Shown here: positions 45,785 through 57,339 of the stretch, piece after piece
Layout of the letters: every line of letters starts with the position of its first letter
Position numbering within the stretch: the first letter of the stretch is position 1
DNA from: Panulirus ornatus
Taxonomy: Eukaryota; Arthropoda; Malacostraca; Decapoda; Palinuridae
Direction of reading: 5' to 3'
Assembly (NCBI RefSeq): GCF_036320965.1
Contig: NC_092234.1
Location: forward strand, 41,725,532-41,789,531
Length of the DNA stretch: 64,000 bases
Made by a program: the position numbers and the translations under genes
Notes under the pieces: generated by a model
What the model saw: only the letters and a program-made list of their open reading frames with translations
What the model was told of the DNA's origin: nothing
Databases searched by the model: none

Positions 45785-45975
45785 AGAAGACGTCACTCAG
45801 AGGCCATATCAAATGATGTCCCACGAGAAAGATATCAAATGATGTCCTTCAGAAAGGATATCAGATAACATCCCACATTAAACACATCAGATGTCCCTCA
45901 GTAAGGATATCAGAAGAGGTTCCTTAGCGATGATATCGAATGATATCCCTCAAAGAAGATATCAGGATATGTCAA
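45785..45975. repeat. Degenerate 27-31 bp repeat
   Basis: About six copies of GATATCAAATGATGTCCCTC and variants. Confidence 0.8.
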
Positions 45976-45999
45976 GCGTGGAATATCGAACCAAACCCA

Positions 46000-46140
46000 T
46001 TAAATACGATAGTACGACCCTCAAGTATGATGACCTTATCTTTAAGATCCGTGATAAGGGTCACGTAATCATGCACAAGGGTCGTATGGTCGTGCTCAAG
46101 GGTCGCATCAACGAGCTCAGGGGTTCGTACCACCGTTATT
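46000..46140. repeat. Fold-back repeat locus, GGTACGACCCTT family
   Basis: The left part GATAGTACGACCCTCAAGTATG leads through GACCTTATCTTTAAGATCCG to right-arm units CAAGGGTCGTATGGTCGTGC and CAAGGGTCGCATCAACGAGC. Confidence 0.75.
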
Positions 46141-47164
46141 AAGCAGTTAAGCAGCAACAACAAGGCCACAAGACGAAGCACAATAGGAACATATGGTACA
46201 CAGATCAGCTGTTGCTAAAGATGTTCTAAGACGTTAGCTGAGCTGAGCTGCACGTGCTGTTACCCTGTGCTTCAGACACTCCGACTCCGGTTAATATAAA
46301 TCACAACCTTTAACATGAAATTTATTTGTTTAGGTAATATATCGTTTCCAGGTTCATGAAAAGTAAACAGTAACAATTATCATCAAATAAGACATAAAAG
46401 CTGTATTCATATAACTTGCTAGATCATGCTAATATAGAGAAAATAACTTTATAAAGGAAGACATGAAGGCGAAGCCAGGGTCGCGGGCAGGTGTGGGGAG
46501 GAATGCGCGTCAGTGGAACAGATGGAGTAATGGCGGGAACTGCGGGACGCGCGGAATGGTTCACTTCCCTTACTAAACAATCACTTCCTCCACATCATCA
46601 GCCTCAGGCTATAACTACACTGTAATTCGCAGAATTGGTGTCCTACTTCCGTAATAGCACTGTAATTATTGTATTATTAACATTTAATACATTCAACCAA
46701 CAGGAACTAACGTCAAACTCTGTTGGCGATAAACATTAAATTATTTATCTATTTATTTGTGGATGTTTATTGACGACATAAACACAAAAGTACGCCATTG
46801 ATTATATATATGCTTAACTTTTTACTAAATAATGCTAAATGGTTGTTAATCTTTATTGCAAAAATTTAAAAAATTCAATCCAGATGTAGCTTTCAAAACG
46901 TAGATCAAAAATAATTTCAATGAAGAAAATCGGAAGTAATTATATACGTGTAGACTACCTGAACATGTTGGACGCCATTATTATGATGGCAGAGGCCAGA
47001 CTACCTCATCCTGAGGCCAAGAGGATCTTAAAGAACGACGAGACAGGAGAGGTTCAAGTGAGAGGCCTTGAGGACGAGTGGCTTGAAAAAGGCATGTCTG
47101 AGGTGAGGGTCCAGGCTGCCCGCCGCCAACACCAACAGTGGAGTTGATCACACCAACACCTGGG
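46141..47164. other. AT-rich unique DNA
   Basis: One of the few low-repeat blocks. A plus-strand open frame of 75 codons at 46920-47147 (starting MKKIGSNYIRVDYLNMLDA) is not repeat-derived, but has no recognised domain or splice context. Confidence 0.4.
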
Positions 47165-47610
47165 TAGACCAACAGCCCCAGGTATACTCAAAGTAAGCTA
47201 CAGGTATACTCAACGTAAGCTACAGGTATACTCAACGTAAACTACAGGAAAACAACGTAAATTACAGGTATACTTGAAGATAACCCAGCTGTAGCGAAAC
47301 TTCCAGATGCACTCCAGGTAAACCTAATGTATACTTCAGGTATATTCCAGGTTTATACGAAGTAAACTATACATACCCGAAGTAAACTGTAGTTATGTCT
47401 GAAATGAACTTGGGGTATACCAACACTATACCTCAGGCATGTCCAAAGTAAATTCCAGAAATAACCAAAGTGAACTCCATGTACACCTAAGTAAAACTCC
47501 AGGTAAACAAGGTATACATCAGGTAAAATCCAGGTATTTCCCAGGTATACACCAGGTATATTTCAGGTATACACCAGGTAATTTTCAGGAGCACACCAGG
47601 TGCACACAGC
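47165..47610. repeat. Degenerate CAGGTATACTCAACGTAAAC repeat
   Basis: More than fifteen diverged copies of about 20-25 bp built on CAGGTATAC. Confidence 0.8.
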
Positions 47611-47654
47611 GCTCCCCAGACATACAATCATCCAACAAAACGCAGGAAGTTATT

Positions 47655-47772
47655 ATGGAACCTTGGCAGCCATGATGACATGACGTCATACTGTCAGCCA
47701 TGATGAAATGACGTCACCCTGGCAGCCATGATGACATGACGTCACACTGGCAGCCATGATGACATGACGGTA
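47655..47772. repeat. 28-bp repeat with TGACGTCA palindromes
   Basis: Four copies of GCAGCCATGATGACATGACG and following bases. Perfect TGACGTCA (CRE/ATF-type) palindromes lie at 47681-47688, 47709-47716 and 47737-47744. Confidence 0.9.
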
Positions 47773-47942
47773 CCACCTTTGAGTATGATGGTGCGACCCT
47801 TGAACATGATGGTACGACCCTCGAGCATGACGGTACGACCCTCGAGCATGATGGTACGATCCTCCAGCATGACGGTACGACCCTCGAGCATGATGGTACG
47901 ATCCTCCAGCATGACGGTACGACCTTTGGGTATGATGACGTA
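47770..47942. repeat. Fold-back family, left-arm-only array
   Basis: Eight units of about 21 bp reading GATGGTACGACCCTCGAGC and variants. The array is contiguous with the TGACGTCA repeat. Confidence 0.9.
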
Positions 47943-48089
47943 GTTGCAAGAGGCAAGATGGACGCCTTCAGACGGCGTCACTGTGGCCCAAGGAGCTCGT
48001 GTCGTGTAATTAACTACATGTAATTACCTGGTTGTAATCACCATCGTAATTACCGCTGTGTACAGTACGGGGGGTGGGGGCAGGGAGTT

Positions 48090-48094
<5 letters not shown>

Positions 48095-48120
<26 letters not shown>
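48095..48120. repeat. (CA)n microsatellite
   Basis: Short CA run. Confidence 0.95.
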
Positions 48121-48122
<2 letters not shown>

Positions 48123-48204
48123 AGGGCCGCCACATCTGTGTGGTGCTGCTCACCACCACACCTTTAACATGGGCTGAATCTGGACGTGTTACTGACGGGT
48201 GCCG

Positions 48205-49845
48205 GGCGGGGGAGGGGTGGTCCCTGCTAGGTGGGGGAAGGGTGGTCCCTGCTAGGTGGGGGAGGGTGGTCCCTGCTGGGCGGGGGAGGGGTGGTCGCTG
48301 CTAGGTGGGGGAGGGGTGGTCCCTGCTGGGCGGGGGAGGGGTGGTCCCTGCTAGGCGAAGGAGGGGTGGTCCCTGCTGGGCGGCGGGTGGTCCCTGCTAG
48401 GTGGGGGAGGGGTGGTCCCTGCTGGGCGGGGGAGGGGTGGTCCCTGCTAGGTGGGGGAGGGGTGGTCCCTGCTGGGCGGGGGAGGGGTGGTCCCTGCTAG
48501 GCGAAGGAGGGGTGGTCCCTGCTAGGCGAAGGAGGGGTGGTCCCTGCTGGGCGGCGGGTGGTTCCTGCTAGGTGGGGGAGGGGTGGTCCCTGCTGGGCGG
48601 CGGAAGGGTGGTCCCTGCTTGGTGGGGGAGGGGTGGTCCCTGCTGGGCGGCGGAAGGGTGGTCCCTGCTTGGTGGGGGAGGGGTGGTCCCTGCTGGGCGG
48701 CGGAAGGGTGGTCCCTGCTTGGTGGGGGAGGGGTGGTCCCTGCTGGGCGGCGGAAGGGTGGTCCCTGCTAGGTGGGGGAGGGGTGGTCGTTGCTAGGTGG
48801 GGGAGGGGTGGTCGTTGCTAGGTGGGGGAAAGGTGGTCGCTGCTAGGTGGGGGAGGGGTGGTCCCTGCTGGGCGGGGGTGGGGTGGTCCCTGCTAGGTGG
48901 GGGAGGGGTGGTCGTTGCTAGGTGGGGGAGGGGTGGTCGCTGCTAGGTGGGGGAGGGGTGGTCGCTGCTAGGTGGGGGAGGGGTGGTCGCTGCTAGGTGG
49001 GGGAGGGGTGGTCGTTGCTAGGTGGGGGAGGGAGGTCGCTGCTAGGTGGGGAGGGGTGGTCGTTGCTAGGTGGGGGAGGGGTGGTCGCTGCTAGGCGGGG
49101 GGAGGGGTGGTCGCTGCTAAGTGGGGGAGGGGTGGTCGCTGCTGGGCGGGGAGGGGTGGTCCCTGCTAGGTGAGGGAGGGGTGGTCGTTGCTAGGTGGGG
49201 GAGGGGTGGTCGTTGCTAGGTGGGGGAGGGGTGGTCGCTGCTAGGAGGGGGAGGGGTGGTCGTTGCTAGGTGGGGGAGGGAGGTCGCTGCTAGGTGGGGA
49301 GGGGTGGTCGTTGCTAGGTGGGGGAGGGGTGGTCGCTGCTAGGCGGGGGAGGGGTGGTCGTTGCTAGGTGGGGGAGGGGTGGTCGCTGCTAGGTGGGGGA
49401 GGGGTGGTCGCTGCTAGGTGGGGGAGGGGTGGTCGCTGCTAGGTGGGGGAGGGGTGGTCGTTGCTAGGTGGGGGAGGGAGGTCGCTGCTAGGTGGGGAGG
49501 GGTGGTCGTTGCTAGGTGGGGGAGGGGTGGTCGCTGCTAGGTGGGGGAGGGGTGGTCGCTGCTAGGTGGGGGGAGGGGTGGTCGCTGCTAGGTGGGGGAG
49601 GGTGGTCGTTGCTAGGTGGGGAGGGAGGTCGCTGCTAGGTGGGGAGGGGTGGTCGTTGCTAGGTGGGGGAGGGGTGGTCGCTGCTAGGCGGGGGAGGGGT
49701 GGTCGCTGCTAGGTGGGGGGAGGGGTGGTCGCTGCTAGGTGGGGGAGGGTGGTCGCTGCTAGGCGGGGGGAGGGGTGGTCGCTGCTAGGTGGGGGAGGGG
49801 TGGTCGTTGCTAGGTGGGGGCGGGGTGGTCGTTGCTAGGCAGGTG
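48205..49845. repeat. 25-bp G-rich minisatellite, about 65 copies
   Basis: The unit is GGTGGGGGAGGGGTGGTCGC plus TGCTA, with TCC or TCG alternatives. Early copies carry CTGGGCGG; later copies are more uniform. Every unit has several G runs, so the plus strand could form G-quadruplexes throughout. Confidence 0.95.
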
Positions 49846-49959
49846 TCGGATCGATGACGTAAACCAAGACAGTTTACGACACGTTGAAATCATTTATCAA
49901 AAACGTCCACAAACTGCACCAAATATTATCACACACTTAAACTTATCATCAAACTCTTA

Positions 49960-50085
49960 AGTAAGGCGACTCAGCCTCTTAAGTAAAACGACTTAGCCCC
50001 TTAAGTAAGACGACTTGACACCTTAAGTATGACGACTTTAACCCCTTCAGTAGGACGACTTAGCACGACTCTAGTCGTCGCAATC
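49960..50085. repeat. Fold-back family, reversed right-arm array
   Basis: Five units of CCTTAAGTAAGACGACTTAG, the reverse complement of the form at 36.4-36.5 kb, ending with a small hairpin ACGACTCTAGTCGTCG. Confidence 0.8.
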
Positions 50086-50617
50086 CATGGGTTCAACTCT
50101 CTCGGGGGAGAGCTGAGCGGGGGGGGGGGGGGGGGGGGACGGTGAAAACTCAACGCAAAGAAAACGGAGAGTCACGGTGGTGAGGGTAGTGCACTTTCTC
50201 GACATTTTTCCCGCCAACTTTCCTCATGCGACACCGGGGGAGGCGGGGGGGGGGGGTTCCGTCGCCCCCGCCACTATTTCCGTCCTTCGTCGCCGACGGA
50301 ACTAAATTTGGCGCCAAGTGTGTTGACGTGCACGACCGTCGCTGGCGGCGGATACGACCATCTACCCTGACGCAACACACGACGACGACACGATCTTGCT
50401 TAGAAAACGGGAAGAAAATGTATATAAGGAAAGAAAACGAAAGCCACGGCACGGTAACCACAGGGAAGAAATGTACAGGGAAGGGAAAACGAAAGCCACT
50501 GCATGACAATCATAGATTTAAGTATTTCACTGTAGGTTTCCACTTTACAAGAAGTGGTGTTAAGTGTGTTGACCTTCACGTAGGCCATCAACACCGCTGT
50601 GACCCCTGCAGTGAAAA
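50086..50617. other. Unique DNA, nothing recognised
   Basis: Poly(G) at 50120-50138. A pair of GGGAAGAAA...GAAAACGAAAGCCAC blocks is duplicated at 50409-50500. No gene is supported. Confidence 0.5.
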
Positions 50618-50748
50618 GCTACGACCCTTGACCACGACCTTACCACCCCTGGGTCTAATGGGGTCAGGTCAAAGGCCGGGCGACCATACCAAGGGTCGTA
50701 CTACCATGCTTAAGAGTCGTACTATCATATTTAGGGGTCGTACATGGC
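50618..50748. repeat. Fold-back repeat locus, GGTACGACCCTT family
   Basis: Left GCTACGACCCTTGACCACG, core GGGGTCAGGTCAAAGGCC, right units AAGGGTCGTACTACCATGC, AAGAGTCGTACTATCATA and GGGGTCGTAC. Confidence 0.8.
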
Positions 50749-51325
50749 TTCCATCCACCTTCCCCACCTCCTTCCCCAGAGAACACCCCCCCCCCCCCCC
50801 ACGATCCGTCACCCCGCAACACACCCGGGCAAGTCCACGTTCACATACAGGAGGGGAGGAACCCATGACAAACCCCGTCTATCCATGCGTCCGTCCACGG
50901 CCCCGTCAGCGGGGTCATGGACGGTACGTAACCCCGAGACAGACAAGCACGTCTATCCCGTCTACCCGTCAACATGTACGTCCTCCCCGTGTACATGTGT
51001 ACACCACGTTCATACATACAGTCATCTGGACGTACACGGGAACCAGTCACCCGTCAACATGGCGGCCAGATCAAGGCTATGTGTCCCCCGCCCCGCATAC
51101 CTGGGGCGCCAGAGGAAATACCTTAATTCAGGCCAGAGGGCGCGGCGTAGTGTGGGCGGGAGTGGGTGTAGTGTGGGCGGGAGTGGGTGTAGCGTGGGCG
51201 GGATGATAACGATCGCCAATATTAGCTATCAGTCAAGGACTCATCCCGCTCCACCCACCCGTGACGCACCAGGCCGCCCACCCCGCCCACCCACCTCCAG
51301 ACCCGCTCTGCCACGCCTCGACCTA
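50749..51325. other. CpG-containing unique DNA
   Basis: GC-rich with two copies of GTGTGGGCGGGAGTGGGTGT at 51158-51195. No gene is recognised. Confidence 0.5.
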
Positions 51326-51640
51326 GCCTGATGACGTCACCATCTAATCCCGCCTCCAAGGACCCCTCATGACGTCATCGCCTTACCTACCACGCCATCT
51401 AATGACGTCTCAACGGTTGATGTGATGACGTCACCGTGAGTGACCGCGCCGTGAGGTGATTCCCGCGCCTCTAGCCGGGTCATGAGGGCGCCCCTTCTGA
51501 CTGTGTCGCCCCTCCAGTGATCTGATGACACGACCAGCTGACCCTCCAGCTGACCAGCTGACGCCACCAGCTGCTGCTGACGCCTCCACCTGTTGATGTC
51601 ACCACCAGCTGACGTCACCATCAGCTGACGTCCTCTCCTT
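51326..51640. promoter_or_regulatory. Cluster of TGACGTCA (CRE-like) palindromes
   Basis: Perfect TGACGTCA at 51332-51339, 51370-51377, 51426-51433 and 51610-51617, and near matches at 51403 and 51626. CAGCTGACG-type units repeat between 51535 and 51635. These match the CREB/ATF consensus. No TATA box or start site is evident, so a promoter or enhancer role is inference. Confidence 0.45.
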
Positions 51641-52083
51641 CCCTCGACAGCTTCGTCTGTGACATAACAGTTCACCCGCGTTACATTCCACTGTCCCCGT
51701 GCGCCTGGCTGTAACCACAGGCACACGTGGTAGTAACATACTGGCCGGAAGGTCGTTACGGGCGTAACAGCCGTCACAGACGGACATGGGTGGTAACAAG
51801 GCGTGGCGTCACGCGCCGCGGACAGTGTGGAAGATTTATGTTCACACGACCAGTGAGGGTGTAACGGTCTGTTACGAACACTTAAAACAGGCAAATTACT
51901 ACGTAGCGTCACGACTCCCCCCCCCCCCGCCCAGATGGTTAGGGTCGACCTTACCGTGACCCCAGCTGGTGAGGGTCGACCTTACCACCGGTGACCTGCC
52001 AATCATCGAATGTCCAGAGGGGGTCGAACCCTCAGCCTCTCGCAACGTTTGTAACACTGTCTTGTGACCTCAAGGTCGGTCGG
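51641..52083. other. Unique DNA, nothing recognised
   Basis: A GGTTCGACCCC box-B-like motif occurs on the minus strand near 52030, without a matching A box. Confidence 0.45.
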
Positions 52084-52858
52084 TTAGTAGGTAGGTAGGT
52101 AGGTAGGTAGAGAAGTCGGTCAGTAGGTAGGTAGGTAGAGAAGTCGGTCGGTAGGTAGGTAGGTAGGTAGGTATATAGGTCGGTCTGCCGGTCGGTCGGT
52201 AGGTCGGTAGGTAGGTAGGTAAGTATATAGGTCGGTAGGTCGGTAGGTCGGTAGGTAGGTAGGTAAGTATATAGGTCGGTCGGTCGGTAGGTCGGTAGGT
52301 AGGTAGGTAAGTATATAGGTCGGTCGGTCGGTAGGTCGGTAGGTCGGTAGGTAAGTATATAGGTCGGTCGGTCGGTAGGTCGGTAGGTAGGTAGGTAAGT
52401 ATATAGGTCGGTCTGTCGCTCGGTAGGTAGGTCGGTAGGTAGGTATGTAAGTATATAGGTCGGTCTGTCGCTCGGTAGGTAGGTAGGTTGATAGGTCGGT
52501 CAGCAGGTAGGTAGGTAGGTCACGCAGGTAGGTAGGTAGGTCACGCAGGTAGGTAGGTAGGTAGGTAGGTAGGTAGGTAGGTAGGTAGGCAGGTCGGTCG
52601 GCAGGTAGGTAGGTAGGTCACGCAGGTAGGTAGGTAGGTAGGTAGGTAGGTAGGTAGGTAGGTAGGTAGGTAGGTAGGTAGGTAGGTAGGCAGGTCGGTC
52701 GGCAGGTAGGTAGGTAGGTCACGCAGGTAGGTAGGTAGGTAAGTAGGTAGGCAGGTCGGTCGGCAGGTAGGTAGGTAGGTCACGCAGGTAGGTAGGTAGG
52801 TAGGCAGGTCGGTTGGCAGGTAGGTCGGTCGGTCGGTCGGTTGGGAGGTAGGTAGGGA
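52084..52858. repeat. (GGTA/GGTC)n tetranucleotide array
   Basis: About 775 bp of GGTAGGTAGGTCGGT-type units. Higher-order blocks recur: AAGTATATAGGTCGGTCGG repeats about every 60 bp at 52180-52470, and GGTCACGCAGGTAGG later. Confidence 0.95.
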
Positions 52859-53170
52859 GGGGTGAGTGCGTCGTGAGCAACACCTGCTTCTGTCGTGAAG
52901 GGAAAGCCTGACCTGGTGACCTACGACCCAAGACGACCCTCTCCCACTCACAATGTGAGGCTCTCACTCACCTTCACCAGCCTCTCCCAACCCACGACCC
53001 TCTCCCACTCACTGTCACCCACCCTCCCTCCCTCACGCACCTCCACTCCTCCAACGTTACCCACCTCCATATATCCATCCTCCTCTGTGGCATTATCTTT
53101 CATCTTACGATATCGTCCCACGCGCTCCTGCTTCAGCAGCCCTCTGACATAATCAGAGAATTAATTATAC
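52859..53170. other. Unique DNA, nothing recognised
   Basis: Pyrimidine-rich CTCTCCCACTCAC units occur two to three times. Confidence 0.5.
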
Positions 53171-53231
<61 letters not shown>

Positions 53232-53232
53232 C
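53171..53232. repeat. (AAT)n microsatellite
   Basis: Perfect AAT trinucleotide run of about 60 bp. Confidence 0.97.
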
Positions 53233-53374
53233 ACTAAGAAATAGATGAGATTTTGACATCAAACTGGATTGTTTACCTCCCAGCGTCAGCATTGTGAGTA
53301 TTAGGTACGTAATGCTGAAGGACATTACAGTGGGTATCAGAATCAGTTCTTAACTCAGTAATGACCATTTACCA

Positions 53375-53665
53375 ACACGGTACGACCATTAACCATCACT
53401 GTTCGACCGTTTAGTTTGGTCGTACCATCCTTGAACACCACGGAGCAACCATTTAGCACTATGGTACGATCATTTACTTTGGTTGTACCATCTTAAGTAC
53501 CGTGGTACGACCATTAATGTGACAGTACGACTATTTAGCACCAAAGTACGACCATTTAACGCGACGGCACTAGCTAACTTTGAGTATGGTGGCCTAAGCC
53601 TCTGACGTGAACCTGAAAACGTTGACCTGAGCTTCAAAGGTAAGGTCAAAGGTCTGATCACCACA
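53375..53665. repeat. Fold-back family, mixed-orientation locus
   Basis: Units CACGGTACGACCATTAACC and GTACGACCATTTAGC alternate with reversed GGTCGTACCATCC. The core GTGAACCTGAAAACGTTGAC and AAGGTCAAAGGTC follows. Here CCATT replaces CCCTT, which makes this a diverged subfamily. Confidence 0.7.
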
Positions 53666-53744
53666 CCCGTCCTGCTTGACGGGTCACGGACTGAGGCAAG
53701 AGACGGGGAACGGACGGGAGCACCAGCAGCCCCTCACGGAGGGG

Positions 53745-53812
53745 AAAATAACCGGGTTTCGAACCAACACCTGACGATATATAATTCGCACAAACTTTCA
53801 ATCCACTAAGAT
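53745..53812 (-). ncRNA. tRNA-like pseudogene or SINE head
   Basis: On the minus strand, ATCTTAGTGGATTGAAAG resembles an A box, and GGTTCGAAACC, about 40 bases later, matches the B-box consensus. The T stem does not pair properly, so this is not a functional tRNA gene. Confidence 0.3.
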
Positions 53813-54155
53813 GGCTCAGGGCAGGACTGTGTTCCATCGTGTGGGTGATGGCGTCAGGCAGTACAGAGGAACCCAGCGGGTTATTTCCACGCCCACGCCC
53901 ACGGCCTCGCCTCCCGGAGCTTCTAACGTAAGCCTTCAGGAAACGTGGGCTGGCTGGCTAGGCGCAGGGCCTGATTTCATTATCTCGAAGCGAAGCCCAA
54001 CACACACCCCACTGTCTCTCCCACAGGGGGGCCCCAGCCCGTCATCCCCCCAGCCCCACCTCCTTCCAGGAGTCGTTCCTCTTTAAGTTACACTCGACGG
54101 CTCGACGTCCGCAGCCACACTCCACGACCCCGAGGGAGTCGAACCCTGGGTCTCA
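53813..54155. other. Unique DNA, nothing recognised
   Basis: GC-rich; no conserved coding block. Confidence 0.45.
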
Positions 54156-54157
54156 AT

Positions 54158-54300
54158 GATCGTCGTGCCTTCGATCTCAAGTGTCGTAATGGTCGTGCCG
54201 TTGGGGCTCAGTCTGTCACAGTCCTGTCGTGTTTAGCGGTCGTACTGTCGAGGTCAACGGTCGTACCGTCGTTGTCAGTGGTCGTGCCGTCGTGCGGGAG
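54158..54300. repeat. Fold-back family, right-arm-only array
   Basis: Six reversed units of the form GGTCGTACTGTCGAGGTCAA and GGTCGTGCCGTCGTG. Confidence 0.75.
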
Positions 54301-55367
54301 AGAAAACACTGACATGTCGTCCAGCTGGGGGGAGGGGACTGAGTTACCCCCAGACTGATGGGTGTCGTGCAGTGGGGGGACTCATTCTCCCCCAGGCTGG
54401 CGGGTGTGTCGTCCTGCGGGGGATTTAAGATCCCCCCACGGTGCTGAGCCTGGTGTGCACACGGGCATCATCTCCTTGAGCAGGTTAGTGCGAGAATCAG
54501 AGGGAAAAAAAATATCTGGGGTTTATGCCAGTGTGAAAATGTTAAATCCTGCTCAACACACCCGACTTAAGGTCGTGAATGCCTGTGTGAGGAGCAGAGA
54601 GCCTGGACGGGCCTGACCGACCATGCTCAGACACGAGCGGTGTCCCCACATAAACGAGGATATCGCTCTGGTCCACTGCATACGGTCCCGGCAGCTTTCA
54701 TCCTCTCCCGGTTATCTAAACGCCTTGCTGAACCAACCCAAGGTCTGGCAGGTCCCGTCAACCTTTCCAAACGTTTTCAAACGTCGGCGTTTGTTCCGGT
54801 CCACGGAGGGGGAGGTGAGGGCAAGTGCTCTGAGCAGCGTCTGGCGCGAGTGGTTCTAAAAAAAAACTCTCAAAATCCATCCCTTTCATGTTCTTATCTT
54901 TAATCATTCGAAATATCATGTTATGAGTTATCTATGACTCAAGCGACGCAGATAACATTTCAGTGTGGCCAGACAAGGGACCAGACCTTCCAGTATTCTT
55001 CACGTATATGGTACAAGACTTCCCTGCGCTCCGAACAGTATGACCAAAGTGGTGCCAGCTACGCCCCAGCTATTGTTATTCTCGAGCCAGTGAGGGAACG
55101 TCTCGACCCCCACCTCCTCCCTCTGGGCTGTGACTGCAGCCTGGCCTCTCCCTATACTTAACATGAATATTTCCACCCGTAGGGGCGAGCCAGCATAGCA
55201 TTATTTACATAACCGTGTGCATATTTGGCCCCGCTACTCCCGGTGTTTTCCTGATCAACATAAACCTGATACCTGGGGCGCTCCAGCAGCTGCTCAAGTG
55301 TTGGTGCGAGTCGGTGCGAGCCAGGGAGGGACCTGAATACCTACCGGGTCAGCAGTTTCACAAGCCT

Positions 55368-55369
<2 letters not shown>
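54301..55369. other. Unique DNA with short G/C hairpins
   Basis: Three loose copies of GGGGGACT...CCCCCAG at 54330-54440 can form small hairpins. The rest is unremarkable, with no gene recognised. Confidence 0.45.

Positions 55370-55456
<87 letters not shown>
55370..55456. repeat. (GA)n microsatellite
   Basis: Perfect GA run of about 85 bp. Confidence 0.97.
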
Positions 55457-55890
55457 GTTGGTCAGGATGGCACTGCTGTAGTAGGGATGACGGAGGCGCC
55501 CTGAACCCCCCACCATGACTCTCACGCGACAAGTTCCTGGTATCCCCAACCGACCGACCATCTTCCCTGGCGGGCCTACAACTCTATCGTCGTCTTCGCT
55601 GTAAGTTACGTCACTTGACGTAAATGAATGACTTGCGACTCCCGCTGTCACTATAACGTGAAGTTTGCGCCACACACACACACACACACACTACCAAGTT
55701 ACTCTCCCACGTTCACAAATCCTACCAAAGTGAAACGAGGGAAATTATTTCCCTCTTTTTACAACCTGCATCGCTATCGTGCAGGCTCCTCCCTCCCCGG
55801 CGTCGCGCCCCGAGCAACACACGGAGGGAAGTGACACACCCACAACTCTCCTCCTGCAGGTGTGGGGCTCCATCATCAACAGACGTCATC
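55457..55890. other. Unique DNA, nothing recognised
   Basis: Contains a short CA run at 55671-55691. No gene. Confidence 0.5.
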
Positions 55891-56105
55891 GCGTCGTCAG
55901 CAGCAGCACCTCCGCACCACATCGCGTCAGCAGCAGCACCTCCGCACCACATCGCGTCAGCAGCAGCACCTCCGCACCACATCGCGTCAGCAGCAGCACC
56001 TCCGCACCACATCGCGTCAGCAGCAGCACCTCCGCACCACATCGCGTCAGCAGCAGCAGCTCCGCACCACATCGCGTCAGCAGCAGCAGCTCCGCACCAC
56101 ACACT
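55891..56105. repeat. 30-bp minisatellite
   Basis: Seven copies of a 30-bp unit with ATCGCGTCAGCAGCAGCACC and TCCGCACCAC. It is stop-free in several frames, so the open frames are artefacts. Confidence 0.95.
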
Positions 56106-56849
56106 TGGACCTTCCACCGCACACAACACTGCCATCACCACCGTACAACGACCGACGTTCCATCAGACCTGATGTTTACCTGGTCCCCGGGCTCTACAGG
56201 TCTGATGATGACCTCACGCGTCACACCCACAGGTCACCAGACCTGAAGTGCTACATCAGACCAGGTCAAGACGTGTCTGTTGCACCAGGTAACAAGTCTG
56301 ACATAAACTTATGGCTCGGGTTGGTCAGCATTCACCAACCTGTGGATGTATATGCAGGAAGAAACCTGGAGCAGGTGTACTGACCCCTCCTTCCTGTTCA
56401 CGAGGGTCATGACCCCTGACCCCGGCAACGTCACGAGGGTCATGACTCAGGCAACGAGGCACCCACACCTGACAGCGGCTCCGTCAGTGTGGCAGGAAAA
56501 TGGCATCATGACTGGTGATTGGACTAGATGGTTGATGATAGTTTTATGACCGAGTGGAAGCGGCCGAGGGGGGGGGGGGGTAACCTGACCACAGGCTAGT
56601 GGCGAAGGGGAGGCCCAGTGAGGCTGACCACATCCCACCTGTAGAGACTACACCTCCCCCCCCTACATATCAAGACACGGGCGTATAAGCGTTACTATGA
56701 GACGCGCGTCAGGGTCTGCGACGTGGTGGCGTACCACATGGCGTACATGAGGAGAGAACAGCCTCTGTTGTTGACCATACCCGTCCTCATCATGACCCTC
56801 CACCCTGGCCGGTTCCCACCCATCATACCAGCCGCCGCCACACACACTG
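56106..56849. other. Unique DNA, nothing recognised
   Basis: No conserved coding block or RNA gene is seen. Confidence 0.5.
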
Positions 56850-57275
56850 CTGTGCTGTGGTGTGCTGTGGTGTGGTGTGGTGTGCTGTGCTGTGGTGTGG
56901 TGTGCTGTGTTGTGTTGTGTTGTGGTGTAGTGTAGTGTAGTGTAGTGTAGTGTAGTGTAGTGTGGTGTGGTGTGGTGTGGTGTGGTGTGGTGTGGTATGG
57001 CGTGCTGTTGTGTGGTGTGGTGTGGTGTGGTGTGATGTGGCGTGTTGTGTGGTGTGGTGTGGTGTGCTGTGTAGTGTTGTGGCGTGGTGTGGTGTGGCGT
57101 GCTGTGGTGTGCTGTGTAGTGTTGTGGTGTGGCGTGCTGTGCTGTGGTGTGCTGTGGTGTGCTGTGTAGTGTTGTGGTGTGGTGTGGTGTGCTGTGGTGT
57201 GCTGTGTAGTGTTGTGGTGTGGCGTGCTGTGCTGTGGTGTGCTGTGTAGTGTTGTGGTGTGGTGTGGTGTGCTGA
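56850..57275. repeat. (TGTGG/TGTGC)n pentanucleotide array
   Basis: About 425 bp. TGTAG units are embedded at 56925-56960, and a higher-order block GTGCTGTGTAGTGTTGTGG recurs five times at 57065-57260. Confidence 0.95.
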
Positions 57276-57339
57276 AGTCAGGTTTGCATCAATGGCAGCC
57301 AGGTGGACCCCTACCATTACCCACGCGCCTGAACAGCCA

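Noticed and set aside
46920..47147. A plus-strand frame of 75 codons in low-repeat DNA
   Set aside because: Nothing in the protein resembles a known family, and there is no conserved context; too short to support.
50150..50509. A minus-strand frame starting with a hydrophobic run, considered as the Dscam leader exon
   Set aside because: The hydrophobic part is the translation of a duplicated GAAAACGAAAGCC block, and no donor in the needed phase could be justified.
51990..52060. Possible tRNA gene on the minus strand (GGTTCGACCCC)
   Set aside because: Only the B-box motif is present. No A box or acceptor stem could be drawn.
54110..54180. Possible tRNA gene on the minus strand (GGTTCGACTCC)
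   Set aside because: A four-base T stem can be drawn, but no D arm, anticodon arm or acceptor stem.
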